Below the pieces are notes generated by a model. That model made no database searches. It was not told where the DNA came from and worked only from the letters and a program-made list of their open reading frames with translations. The position numbers were made by a program, and so were the translations under genes. Shown one piece after another: positions 51,737 through 60,182 of a DNA stretch of 64,000 nt. This DNA is from JAVVHH01 sp965276815 (lineage in GTDB: Bacteria; Pseudomonadota; Alphaproteobacteria; Acetobacterales; Acetobacteraceae), in assembly GCA_965276815.1 (NCBI GenBank), contig CBDIBE010000011.1:620001-684000 (forward strand). Reading direction: 5' to 3'. Every line of letters begins with the position of its first letter. The stretch's first letter is position 1.

Positions 51737-52840
51737 ATGAGCCAACTTCTGGGCCGCCCCGCTCTCGAGGTCCGCCACCGCCTGTCCGGCGTCGAGTCAC
51801 TGCGCGGCATCGCCGCCATCCTCGTCGTCCTCATGCACACCGGCGACATCCTGCACGGCGCCAACGCTTACAACGCCGCCCCCTTCGGCGGCTTCTTCGC
51901 CTTCGGCCGCGCCGGCGTCGATTTCTTCTTCGTCCTCAGCGGCTTCATCATCACCTTCGTCCATTTCCGCGACATCGGCCGCCCCGCCATCTTCCCCGCC
52001 TTCTGGCGCAAGCGCCTCCTGCGCATCTATCCATCCTGGCTGATCGTCTCCGCCCTGTTCAGCGCCCTCCTCCTCATCAGCCCCACAAGCGGCCACGCCG
52101 AACAGAACCTCGTCCACGCCGTCGCCAGCTTCCTCCTCCTCCCCGAAACCCAGGACCCCATCCTCGGCGTCGGCTGGTCGCTGCGCCACGAACTGCTGTT
52201 CTACGCCCTGTTCAGCGTCCTGCTCCTGCGCCGCCAAACCGGAATCGTCCTCTTCGCCCTCTGGGCCGCCGGCATCCTCGCCAACATGGCCACCCAGCTC
52301 GCCACCGGCGCCCCGCTGTTCAGCGGCCTGGCCGACATCCTCGTCTTCCGCGGCTTCAACGTGGAATTCTTCTTCGGCATCGCCACCGCCCTGATCGTCC
52401 GCGCCGGCATCGGCCGCCACTGGCGCCTCGCGCTGGCCGCCGGCGCCGCCATCTTTCTCATCAACGGCATGTTCGAATCCTTCGCACCGCCCGTCATGCA
52501 CGAATGGCCGGTCCGCAACCTGGCCTACGCCACCGGCGCCGCCCTCATCCTCTACGGCACCGCCATGCTGGACCGCGCCGGCCAAAGCCGCACCCCGCCC
52601 CTGCTGCTCCGCCTCGGCACCGCCTCCTACTCGATCTATCTCGTCCACGTCCCCGTGCTGCTCGTCCTCGAATACTCGCTCCGCCCCGTCCGCGCCGTCC
52701 TCCCCATCCCGATCGAGCTCGCCTTCGCCCTCCTCGCCGCCTGCGCGGTCGCCGCCGGCGTCGCCTTCAGCGAGACGGTCGAGCAGCCGCTGCTCCGCCT
52801 AAGCATCATTCGGCAGAGCGCCTCGGCGCGGCGCCGGTAA
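51737..52840 (+). CDS. Acyltransferase 3 family membrane protein
   Basis: The 367-residue polytopic protein has about ten helices with the acyltransferase-3 motifs: SLRGIAAILVVLMH (catalytic-type His) near residue 22, GRAGVDFFFVLSGFIIT near residue 57 and WRKRLLRIYPSW near residue 91. It probably acylates a cell-surface glycan or lipid. The last 13 residues (LSIIRQSASARRR) and the stop are encoded by the 61-base palindromic element, so the original C-terminus has been replaced. Confidence 0.88.
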   Translation: MSQLLGRPALEVRHRLSGVESLRGIAAILVVLMHTGDILHGANAYNAAPFGGFFAFGRAGVDFFFVLSGFIITFVHFRDIGRPAIFPAFWRKRLLRIYPSWLIVSALFSALLLISPTSGHAEQNLVHAVASFLLLPETQDPILGVGWSLRHELLFYALFSVLLLRRQTGIVLFALWAAGILANMATQLATGAPLFSGLADILVFRGFNVEFFFGIATALIVRAGIGRHWRLALAAGAAIFLINGMFESFAPPVMHEWPVRNLAYATGAALILYGTAMLDRAGQSRTPPLLLRLGTASYSIYLVHVPVLLVLEYSLRPVRAVLPIPIELAFALLAACAVAAGVAFSETVEQPLLRLSIIRQSASARRR

Positions 52841-52853
52841 AATGATGCGCCTT
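52793..52853. repeat. 61-base palindromic element, copy 2
   Basis: Same element as 44390-44450 with two base differences. The arms GCATCATT (52803-52810) and AATGATGC (52841-52848) form the outer stem. It overlaps the end of the acyltransferase gene and supplies its stop codon (TAA at 52838-52840), and sits upstream of the transketolase promoter. Confidence 0.85.
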
Positions 52854-52926
52854 CCAAATCTCCCAAGCAGGTGTTCGTGGCGCATGCCACGCATCCCTGC
52901 TTAGCCCGCCGACACGCCCCACGCCC

Positions 52927-52955
52927 TTGCTCCCGGCCCGAACCGACTCTATAGC
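52927..52955 (+). promoter_or_regulatory. Candidate sigma-70-type promoter of tkt-gap-pgk
   Basis: TTGCTC (52927-52932), a 17-base spacer and TATAGC (52950-52955) lie about 20 bases before the transketolase ATG, which has GGAGG at 52966-52970. The spacing and position are good for the start of the carbon-metabolism operon. Confidence 0.5.
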
Positions 52956-52974
52956 CGGGTCTCCCGGAGGCTTG

Positions 52975-54984
52975 ATGGCAGGAACTCGCGAAACCCAATC
53001 GCTCGCGCCCAGCATGCACGCCCCGGATGCGTCCCGCCTCGCCCTGCAGGCCGCCATCCTCGCCCGGCCGCCCACCGTCGAGCGCCGCATGGCCGACGCT
53101 ATCCGCGCTCTCGCCATCGACGCCGTCGAGGCCGCCGGCTGCGGCCACCCCGGCATGCCCATGGGCATGGCCGACGCCGCCACCGCGCTCTGGACCCGCA
53201 TTCTCCGCTTCGACGCCACCGACCCCGCCTGGCCCGACCGCGACCGCTTCGTCCTCTCCGCCGGCCACGGCTCGATGCTCCTCTACGCCCTGCTGCATCT
53301 CACCGGCCACGCCGGCATGGACGCCCGCGACCTCGCCCGCTTCCGCCAGCTCGACAGCCCCGCCGCCGGCCACCCCGATCACGCCTCCCACCCCGCCATC
53401 GAGGCCACCACCGGCCCCCTCGGCCAGGGCCTCGCCAACGCCGTCGGCATGGCGCTCGCCGAACGCATGCTCGCCGCCCGCTTCGGCCGCAGCCTCGTCG
53501 ATCACCGCACCTGGGTCGTCGCCTCCGACGGCGACCTCACGGAGGGCGTCAGCCACGAAGCCGCCGACATCGCCGGCCACCTCCGTCTCGAAAAACTAAC
53601 CATCCTTTGGGACGACAGCAGCGTCTCGCGCGACCGCCGCACCACCCTCCCCGCCGACGCCCTCAAACGCTTCGCCGCCTATGGCTGGGCCACCAAGCGC
53701 ATCGACGGCCATGACCCGGCGCAAATCGCCGCCGCCCTCTCCCTCGCGCTCCGCTCCAAAAAACCCACCCTGATCGCCTGCCGAACCGTCATCGGCCTCG
53801 CCGCCCCCGACGACCCGCCCGCCGCCAAACGCGCCCTCGACTGGCCGCACGAGCCCTTCGCCATCCCCCCCGAACTCGCCGACCGCTGGGCCGCCGCCGG
53901 TCTGCGCGGCGTCGCCGCCCGCCGCGCCTGGCTCAAGCGCCTCGCCAACCACCCGCTCCGCACCGAGCTAGAGCGCGTCACCGCCGGCAAGCTCCCCGAT
54001 TTCTGGCACGAAGGCATGGCCGCCCTCAAAGCCGAGTTCGCCGAGACCCGTCCCACCATCGCCGGCCGCCACGCCAGCCAGCGCGCGCTGGCCACCCTCG
54101 CCGCCGGCATCCCCGAACTCATCGGCGGCTCCGCCGGCCTCGCCCAAACCACCCAAGCCCCGCCCATGCACCCCGTCGCCGCCGGCAGCTACGCCGGACG
54201 CCACATCCATTTCGGCGTCCGCGAGCACGGCATGGCCGCCTGCCTCAACGGCATCGCGCTCCACGGCGGCCTGCTCCCCTACGCCGGCACCTTCTTCGCC
54301 TTCACCGACTACATGCGCCCCGCCCTCCGCCTCGCCGCCATGATGCGCCTCCGCCTCATCTACGTGCTCACCCATGACAGCATCGGCCTCGGCGAAGACG
54401 GCCCCACCCATCAGCCCATCGAGCAGCTCGCCAGCTTCCGCGCCATGCCCGGCATCCACGTCTTCCGCCCCGCCGACGCCATCGAGGCCGCCGAGTGCTG
54501 GGAACTCGCCATCCGCCGCTCCGACGGCCCCAGCCTCCTCGTCCTCTCCCGCCAGCCCCTCCCATCGCTCCGCCAGGATATCAGCGAAAACCGCTGCGCC
54601 CGCGGTGGCTACGTCCTGCTCGAGGCTGACGGCCCCCGCCGGGTCACCCTGCTCGCCACCGGCTCCGAAGTCGCCGCCGCCGTAAAGGCCCGCCGCCTCC
54701 TCGCCGAATCCGCCATCGCCGCCGCCGTCGTCTCGCTCCCCTGCTGGGAACTCTTCGCTCAACAGGACGAACGCTACCGCCTCGACGTCCTCGGCACCGC
54801 GCCGCGCATCGGCATCGAAGCCGCCTGCGGCTTCGGCTGGGAGCGCTGGCTCGGCGATGCTGGTATGTTCATCGGCATGACCGGCTTCGGCGCCAGCGCA
54901 CCCTATCTAGATCTCTACCGGCATTTCGGCATCACGCCGCAAGCCATCACCACAGCCGTCAAGCGACGGCTCCTACCGAATTAA
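52975..54984 (+). CDS. tkt: Transketolase
   Basis: The 669-residue thiamine-diphosphate enzyme exchanges two-carbon units in the pentose phosphate and Calvin cycles. It has AGCGHPGMPMGMADAATALW near residue 52, GHGSMLLYALLHLTG near residue 99, ASDGDLTEGVSHEAADIAGH near residue 181 for ThDP and metal, and HFGVREHGMAACLNG near residue 412. Some segments are shortened relative to E. coli transketolase. The ATG at 52975 is placed by GGAGG four bases upstream. It leads a tkt-gap-pgk run with 15- and 2-base gaps. Confidence 0.92.
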   Translation: MAGTRETQSLAPSMHAPDASRLALQAAILARPPTVERRMADAIRALAIDAVEAAGCGHPGMPMGMADAATALWTRILRFDATDPAWPDRDRFVLSAGHGSMLLYALLHLTGHAGMDARDLARFRQLDSPAAGHPDHASHPAIEATTGPLGQGLANAVGMALAERMLAARFGRSLVDHRTWVVASDGDLTEGVSHEAADIAGHLRLEKLTILWDDSSVSRDRRTTLPADALKRFAAYGWATKRIDGHDPAQIAAALSLALRSKKPTLIACRTVIGLAAPDDPPAAKRALDWPHEPFAIPPELADRWAAAGLRGVAARRAWLKRLANHPLRTELERVTAGKLPDFWHEGMAALKAEFAETRPTIAGRHASQRALATLAAGIPELIGGSAGLAQTTQAPPMHPVAAGSYAGRHIHFGVREHGMAACLNGIALHGGLLPYAGTFFAFTDYMRPALRLAAMMRLRLIYVLTHDSIGLGEDGPTHQPIEQLASFRAMPGIHVFRPADAIEAAECWELAIRRSDGPSLLVLSRQPLPSLRQDISENRCARGGYVLLEADGPRRVTLLATGSEVAAAVKARRLLAESAIAAAVVSLPCWELFAQQDERYRLDVLGTAPRIGIEAACGFGWERWLGDAGMFIGMTGFGASAPYLDLYRHFGITPQAITTAVKRRLLPN

Positions 54985-54999
54985 GGGGAAAGCAGAGCC

Positions 55000-56016
55000 A
55001 TGGCCGTCAAGGTCGCCATCAACGGTTTCGGGCGCATCGGGCGCCTCGTGCTGCGCGCCATCGTCGAGAGCGGGCGCGATGATGTCATACCGGTCGCCAT
55101 CAACGACCTCGGCAGCGTCGAGACCAACGCCCATCTCTTCCGTTACGACAGCATCCACGGCCGCTTCGCCGGTACCGTCAGCATAGACGGCGACGCCCTG
55201 ACCATCACCCACCACGGCAAGACCTGGGGCCCCATCAAGGTGTCAGCCGAACGCGAGCCATCCAAAGTCCCCTACCACGGCATCGACGTCGCCATGGAAT
55301 GCACCGGCCGCTTCACCAGCAAGGAGGCCGCCAGCGCCCTGATCAACGGCGCCGGCGCCCGCAAGGTGCTCATCTCCGCCCCCGCCGACGGCGTCGATGC
55401 CACCATCGTCTACGGCGTCAACCACGACGTGATCACCAAGGACATGACGGTGATCAGCAACGCCTCCTGCACCACCAACTGCCTCGTCCCCATGGTGAAA
55501 GTCCTACACGACAACTTCCACATCCTGCGCGGCTACATGCTCACCATCCACGCCTACACCAGCGACCAGATGCTGCAGGACGGGCTTCACCGCGACCTGC
55601 ACCGCGCCCGCGCCGCCGCCCTCAGCTCCATCCCCACCAGCACCGGCGCCGCCCGCGCCGTCGGCCTCGTCATGCCCGAGCTCAAAGGCAAGCTCGACGG
55701 CTCCTCCATCCGCATCCCCACCCCCAACGTCTCCCTCGTCAGCCTCGACGTGAACCTGCGCGACCCGGCCACCACTCAGCAAATCAACGACGCCATGCAA
55801 TCCGCCAGCGCCGGCTTCCTCAAAGGCGTTATGGACTACAACACTGAAAAATTGGTTAGCACCGACTTCAATCACAGCCCCGCCTCCTGCACCTTCGACG
55901 CCACCCAGACCACCGTCGTCGACCAGGCGCTCGCCCGCGTCATGGGCTGGTACGACAACGAATGGGGCTTCTCCAACCGCATGGTCGACACCGCCGCCGT
56001 CTTCGGCAGCCTCTAA
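55000..56016 (+). CDS. gap: Glyceraldehyde-3-phosphate dehydrogenase, type I
   Basis: The 338-residue tetrameric enzyme oxidises glyceraldehyde 3-phosphate with NAD(P). It has INGFGRIGRLVLRAI at the N-terminus, the catalytic cysteine in SNASCTTNCLVP near residue 153, the YTSDQ segment after it, and WYDNEWGFSNRMVD near the C-terminus. GGGGAAAG lies upstream of the ATG. It lies between tkt and pgk and supports glycolysis, gluconeogenesis or the Calvin cycle. Confidence 0.96.
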   Translation: MAVKVAINGFGRIGRLVLRAIVESGRDDVIPVAINDLGSVETNAHLFRYDSIHGRFAGTVSIDGDALTITHHGKTWGPIKVSAEREPSKVPYHGIDVAMECTGRFTSKEAASALINGAGARKVLISAPADGVDATIVYGVNHDVITKDMTVISNASCTTNCLVPMVKVLHDNFHILRGYMLTIHAYTSDQMLQDGLHRDLHRARAAALSSIPTSTGAARAVGLVMPELKGKLDGSSIRIPTPNVSLVSLDVNLRDPATTQQINDAMQSASAGFLKGVMDYNTEKLVSTDFNHSPASCTFDATQTTVVDQALARVMGWYDNEWGFSNRMVDTAAVFGSL

Positions 56017-56018
56017 AT

Positions 56019-57209
56019 ATGCCGGTCCGTACGCTCGACGGCGTCGCCGTCACCGCAAAGCACGTCCTGCTGCGCGCCGACCTCAACGTCCCCGTGCATG
56101 ACGGCCGCATCACCGACCTCTCCCGCATCGAACGCCTCTCCCCCACCATCAAGGAGCTCGCCGACGGCGGCGCCCGCGTCATCGTCCTCAGCCATTTCGA
56201 GCGCCCCAAGGGCAAGCGCGTCCCCGAACTCTCCCTCCGCCCCATGGCCGAAGCGCTCAGCCAGGTCCTCCACCGCCCCGTCGCCTTCGCCCACGACTGC
56301 ATCGGCCCCGCCGCCCAGCAAGCCGTCGCCCGCCTCGCCGACGGCGACATCCTCCTCCTCGAAAACACCCGTTTCCACCCCGGCGAGGAAACCAACGACC
56401 CCGACTTCGCCCAACAACTCGCCGCCCTCGGCGACCTCTACGTCAACGACGCCTTCTCCGCCGCCCACCGCGCCCACGCCAGCACCGAGGGCATCGCCCA
56501 CTACCTCCCCGCCCACGCCGGCCGCCTGATGCAGCAAGAGTTGGCCGCCCTCGACGCCGCGCTCGGCCAGCCCGACCGCCCCGTCTGCGCCATCGTCGGC
56601 GGCAGCAAGGTCTCCACCAAGCTCGAGCTCCTCGGCAACCTCGTCAAAAAAGTCGACCTCCTCCTGATCGGCGGCGCCATGGCCAACACCTTCCTCGCCG
56701 CCGACGGCGCCCAGATCGGCCGCTCCCTCCAGGAAGCCGACATGCACGCCACCGCCCGCGACATCCTCGCCGAGGCCAAGCGCGCCGGCTGCAACATCGT
56801 CCTCCCCACCGACGCCGTCACCGCCCGCGAGTTCAAGCCCAACCCCGAAACCCAAATCGTCCCCGCCCGTACCGTCCCCGCCGACAGCATGATTCTCGAC
56901 ATCGGCCCCGCCACCATCCAGGCCTTCCTCTACCTCCTCCCCGACATGCGCACCCTGGTCTGGAACGGCCCGGTCGGCGCGTTCGAAACGCCGCCCTTCG
57001 AAGCCGGCACCCTCGCCCTCGCCCACGCCGTCGCCGACGCCACCGCCCAAGGCGCGCTGCGCAGCGTCGCCGGCGGCGGCGACACCGTCTCCGCCCTGCG
57101 TGAAGCCGGCGAGCTCGACCGCCTCACCTACGTCAGCAGCGCCGGCGGCGCCTTCCTAGAATGGCTCGAAGGCAAAACCCTCCCAGGCGTCGCCGCCCTC
57201 GAAGACTAA
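56019..57209 (+). CDS. pgk: Phosphoglycerate kinase
   Basis: The 396-residue two-domain kinase transfers phosphate between 1,3-bisphosphoglycerate and ADP. It has LLRADLNVPVHDG near residue 20, SHFERPKGK near residue 61 (usually SHxGRPKG), GGSKVSTKLELL near residue 193 and the ATP-site GGGDTVSAL near residue 351. The ATG at 56019 follows the gap stop by two bases. In this copy the substrate loop has Phe-Glu where the usual LGRPKG-type loop is smaller. Confidence 0.95.
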   Translation: MPVRTLDGVAVTAKHVLLRADLNVPVHDGRITDLSRIERLSPTIKELADGGARVIVLSHFERPKGKRVPELSLRPMAEALSQVLHRPVAFAHDCIGPAAQQAVARLADGDILLLENTRFHPGEETNDPDFAQQLAALGDLYVNDAFSAAHRAHASTEGIAHYLPAHAGRLMQQELAALDAALGQPDRPVCAIVGGSKVSTKLELLGNLVKKVDLLLIGGAMANTFLAADGAQIGRSLQEADMHATARDILAEAKRAGCNIVLPTDAVTAREFKPNPETQIVPARTVPADSMILDIGPATIQAFLYLLPDMRTLVWNGPVGAFETPPFEAGTLALAHAVADATAQGALRSVAGGGDTVSALREAGELDRLTYVSSAGGAFLEWLEGKTLPGVAALED

Positions 57210-57233
57210 TCCCCCACCGTGCCCCCGTCCCAC

Positions 57234-57279
57234 GGTCATGATCCGCGCCGGTGGGCCATCCACGCCTTCGGCCCGTTCC
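57234..57279. repeat. Dispersed intergenic repeat, copy 2
   Basis: GGTCATGATCCGCGCC to CCATCCACGCCTTCGGCCC matches 424-478 except for a shorter centre. It lies between pgk and the TspO gene. Confidence 0.4.
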
Positions 57280-57385
57280 AAAAGCAAGCCGTCCTTATCC
57301 GCCGACGCCTCCCAACCGGCAGCATCCGCTCGCAACGCCACCATCCGCCCCCTCCCGCGTTGTCCCGCCGGCAACGGAGGACAAC

Positions 57386-57868
57386 ATGCGCAACACCACG
57401 GCTTTAACCCTGACCGGTGGCGCGATCATCACCGCCTTCCTCGTCGGCGGCCGGAACAGCCCCACGCCCATGCACCCCGCCACCGCCGCCTGGTACGCGA
57501 AGCTCGAAAAGCCGAGCTACACGCCGCCGGGCCCCGTTTTCGGCCTCGTCTGGCCGCTCCTCGACGGTCTCCTATGGTTCGCCGGCTATCGCCTCGCGAC
57601 CCGGCGCCCCAGCCCCGCCCGCCATCTCGCCTTGGGCGCTTGGCTGCTCAATGTCGTGGGAATCGGCGGCTACTCCTGGGTCTTCTTCGGCCGCAAGCGC
57701 CCCGACGAGGCCCTCGGCATCACCACCTTCATGCTCGGCAGCTCGGTCGCCCTCGTCGCCAGCGCCGCCCAAATCGACAAACCCGCCGCCTACGCCAGCG
57801 CCCCCCTCGTCGCCTGGCTCCTCTTCGCCAACCTCCTTCAAACCGAAGTCTGGCGCCGCAACCGCTAG
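57386..57868 (+). CDS. TspO/MBR family protein
   Basis: The 160-residue inner-membrane protein has five helices and the family motifs KPSYTPPGPVFGLVWPLL near residue 39 and conserved Trp residues in the later helices (GGYSWVFFG, TEVWRRNR). TspO proteins bind porphyrins and cholesterol-like ligands and influence tetrapyrrole and stress responses. The ATG at 57386 is preceded by GGAGG; the longer upstream frame is not expected to be coding. Confidence 0.88.
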   Translation: MRNTTALTLTGGAIITAFLVGGRNSPTPMHPATAAWYAKLEKPSYTPPGPVFGLVWPLLDGLLWFAGYRLATRRPSPARHLALGAWLLNVVGIGGYSWVFFGRKRPDEALGITTFMLGSSVALVASAAQIDKPAAYASAPLVAWLLFANLLQTEVWRRNR

Positions 57869-57907
57869 CGAGACGCTCCAAGGTTCGCCGGCGCCGTCCG
57901 CCGCCAC

Positions 57908-57935
57908 TTGCTTCGTGCGCGCAAAGTCATATAGA
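57908..57935 (+). promoter_or_regulatory. Candidate promoter giving a leaderless GntR transcript
   Basis: TTGCTT (57908-57913), a 16-base spacer and TATAGA (57930-57935). Transcription would start around 57942, at the ATG itself (57943). The spacer contains GCGCGC, and TTGC/GCAA arms that may be a GntR operator. Confidence 0.5.
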
Positions 57936-57942
57936 GAAGTGT

Positions 57943-58674
57943 ATGAGTTTCTCGGCGCCTGAATCGCGACTGCCTCTCTATCACCGCTTGCGGGACTATC
58001 TCGCCGCTCAGATCGGCGCGCAGACTTGGCGGCCGGGCGACCTGATCCCGTCCGAAGCCGAGCTCGCCGCCGCGCATGGCGTCTCCGTCGGCACCGTACG
58101 CAAGGCGATCGATCAGTTGGTCTCGGAGGGATTGCTAGAGCGCCAGCAAGGCCGCGGCACCTATGTCCGCCGGGCGCGCTTCAACTCCTCGCTGTTCCGC
58201 TTCTTCCGGTTCCAGTCGGAAGCCGGGGAGCGGAAAATCCCGCAGGCCCGAATCCTTCATCGCGAAGTCATGCCCGCGCCCTCCGCCGCCGCCTCGGCGC
58301 TCCGCCTGCGCGACGGCGAGCCGGTGATCAACATCTCGCGGCTGCGCCTGATCGACGGCGTCCCCCTCCTCGCCGAGGAGATCTGGCTCGAGAAGGCCCG
58401 CTTCGAGGCCGTGCTCGACATCGACCCCGCCGCCTTCGGCGACCTCCTCTACCCGCTCTACGAACAGCATTGCGGACAGATGGTCGCCTCGGCCGACGAG
58501 GTTCTGACCGTGGAGACCGCGAACCGCATGCAGGCACGGCTACTCGGACGCCCGCTTGGCGCGCCTCTCATCGTCATCGAGCGCACCGCCTTCGACCTTG
58601 AACGCCGGCCGATCGAGTGGCGTCGCTCCCGCGGCCCGGCCGACCGGTTCCGCTACCACGCCGAAATCAGGTGA
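57943..58674 (+). CDS. GntR family transcriptional regulator (HutC subfamily)
   Basis: The 243-residue protein has an N-terminal winged helix with LPLYHRLRDYLAAQI and GDLIPSEAELAAAHGVSVGTVRKAI (residues about 10-75), then GRGTYVRR and a UTRA ligand-binding domain. That domain contains RLRLIDGVPLLAEEIWL and the C-terminal FDLERRPIEWRRSRGPADR. It probably controls the MFS transporter gene immediately downstream and perhaps itself. Transcription may begin at its ATG. Confidence 0.92.
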   Translation: MSFSAPESRLPLYHRLRDYLAAQIGAQTWRPGDLIPSEAELAAAHGVSVGTVRKAIDQLVSEGLLERQQGRGTYVRRARFNSSLFRFFRFQSEAGERKIPQARILHREVMPAPSAAASALRLRDGEPVINISRLRLIDGVPLLAEEIWLEKARFEAVLDIDPAAFGDLLYPLYEQHCGQMVASADEVLTVETANRMQARLLGRPLGAPLIVIERTAFDLERRPIEWRRSRGPADRFRYHAEIR

Positions 58675-58712
58675 AGACCACAAACCAAGGCCGATCGGGA
58701 GGAATTCATAAA

Positions 58713-59957
58713 GTGAGTTGGTACAGCGACAGTTCGTCAACCGAAAAGCGGACATTCTGGGCCGCTTTCGGCGGCTGGAGCCTCGACGCGCTCGACGTCC
58801 AGATGCTCAGCCTCGCCATTCCCGCACTCATCCCCGCCCTCGGCATCACTAAGGCGGATGCCGGCCTGCTCGGGTCCATCACTCTGTTTCTCGGGGCATT
58901 TGGCGGCTGGCTCGGCGGCGCAATGGGCGACCGGTTCGGACGCGTGCGGGCACTGCAGGTCTCCATCGCGAGCTTCGCGCTCGCGACCTTCGCCTGCGCC
59001 TTCGTGACCAGCTACTGGCAGCTCGTCGTCCTCAAGGCGATCCAGGGCTTGGGGTTCGGCGCCGAGTGGGCCTGCGGGGCGGTTCTCATGGCCGAAATCA
59101 TCCGGCCCGAGAACCGCGGCCGGGCGCTTGGCGCCGTGCAGAGCGCGTGGGCAGTCGGGTGGGGTGTCGCCGTGCTGTTGTCGGCGCTGATCTTCACCTA
59201 CGTGCCGGCAGACCTCGCATGGCGGCTGCTGTTCGCCGTGGGCGTGCTGCCCGCCTTGCTGATCCTGTTCATCCGTCGCGGCATTCCCGAGCCGGTGCGG
59301 CCAATGCACCGGGATGCGCCGGAGCCATTCCTGGCGACCTTGGCCGCCGTTTTTCGCCCGCAGGTGCTCCGGTCAACCCTCGTCGGTGGCCTGTTCGGTG
59401 TCGGCGCGCATGGCGGCTACGCCGCACTCACAACCTTCCTCCCGACATTCCTCCGCGAGGTCCGCCACCTGTCCGTACTCGGGTCGAGCGCCTATCTCGG
59501 GGTCATCATTGCGGCCTTCTTCTTCGGCTGCGTCGCGAGCGGGATCGCAAGCGACCGCTTCGGCCGGCGACTCAATGCGGCGCTCTTCGCCCTCGCCTGC
59601 ATCGTCACCGTTCTCGTCTACATCTTCGCGCCGCTCACCAATCCGCAGATGCTCGTCCTTGGCTTCCCGCTCGGCTTCTTCGCCGCCGGCATCCCGGCCA
59701 GCATGGCGGCCCTGTTCAGCGAATTGTACCCCGCCGGGATACGCGGGACCGGAGTCGGCTTCTGCTATAACTTCGGCCGGGTGGTGTCCGCTGCCTTCCC
59801 ATTCCTTGTCGGATTCCTCGCCGACCGCATCGGGCTTGCCGCCGCCATCGGCGCTGATACCGTCTTCGCCTACCTGCTGGTGCTGATCGCGGTCCTCATG
59901 CTGCCCGAAACGCGCGGCAGAACTTTTCAGCAACAGGCCAAAACTGCCATGGTTTGA
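58713..59957 (+). CDS. MFS transporter (AAHS/sialate-type)
   Basis: The 414-residue major facilitator has twelve helices, the loop 2-3 motif GGAMGDRFGRVRAL near residue 70 and its second copy ASDRFGRRLNAALF near residue 280. The WSLDALDVQMLSLAIPAL opening is characteristic of aromatic acid or sialic acid:proton symporters. The GTG at 58713 follows GGGAGGAATTC; an in-frame GTG at 58671 overlapping the GntR stop is possible but lacks the site. It likely imports the substrate of the neighbouring enzymes. Confidence 0.88.
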   Translation: MSWYSDSSSTEKRTFWAAFGGWSLDALDVQMLSLAIPALIPALGITKADAGLLGSITLFLGAFGGWLGGAMGDRFGRVRALQVSIASFALATFACAFVTSYWQLVVLKAIQGLGFGAEWACGAVLMAEIIRPENRGRALGAVQSAWAVGWGVAVLLSALIFTYVPADLAWRLLFAVGVLPALLILFIRRGIPEPVRPMHRDAPEPFLATLAAVFRPQVLRSTLVGGLFGVGAHGGYAALTTFLPTFLREVRHLSVLGSSAYLGVIIAAFFFGCVASGIASDRFGRRLNAALFALACIVTVLVYIFAPLTNPQMLVLGFPLGFFAAGIPASMAALFSELYPAGIRGTGVGFCYNFGRVVSAAFPFLVGFLADRIGLAAAIGADTVFAYLLVLIAVLMLPETRGRTFQQQAKTAMV

Positions 59958-60000
59958 TGTGTCCCGCCGCCTACGCCAGCGAAGCTGGAACCCTTCCTCC

Positions 60001-60138
60001 GTCAACGCAGTTCTATGCCACGAACTGCACAACGCCATGGCCGGGCTCATTCTGCGCAAGGATCGCAGCGTGACGGCGGCGGCGCAACTGATGATCGATG
60101 CCGTCCGGCAGATCGCTGCCGTGCGCGGCAACGCCTGA
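60001..60138 (+). pseudogene. C-terminal fragment of a transcriptional regulator
   Basis: The frame HELHNAMAGLILRKDRSV then TAAAQLMIDAVRQIAAVRG-stop resembles the final helix of LysR-type effector domains, which often read RxLSPAARxFIDxLR. No start or N-terminal domain precedes it. It may be the stump of a regulator removed by deletion between the MFS and beta-propeller genes. Confidence 0.3.
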
Positions 60139-60182
60139 AACGCCATCGCGATCGGGTGGACCTTCAACCTCGGGGAGACAAC

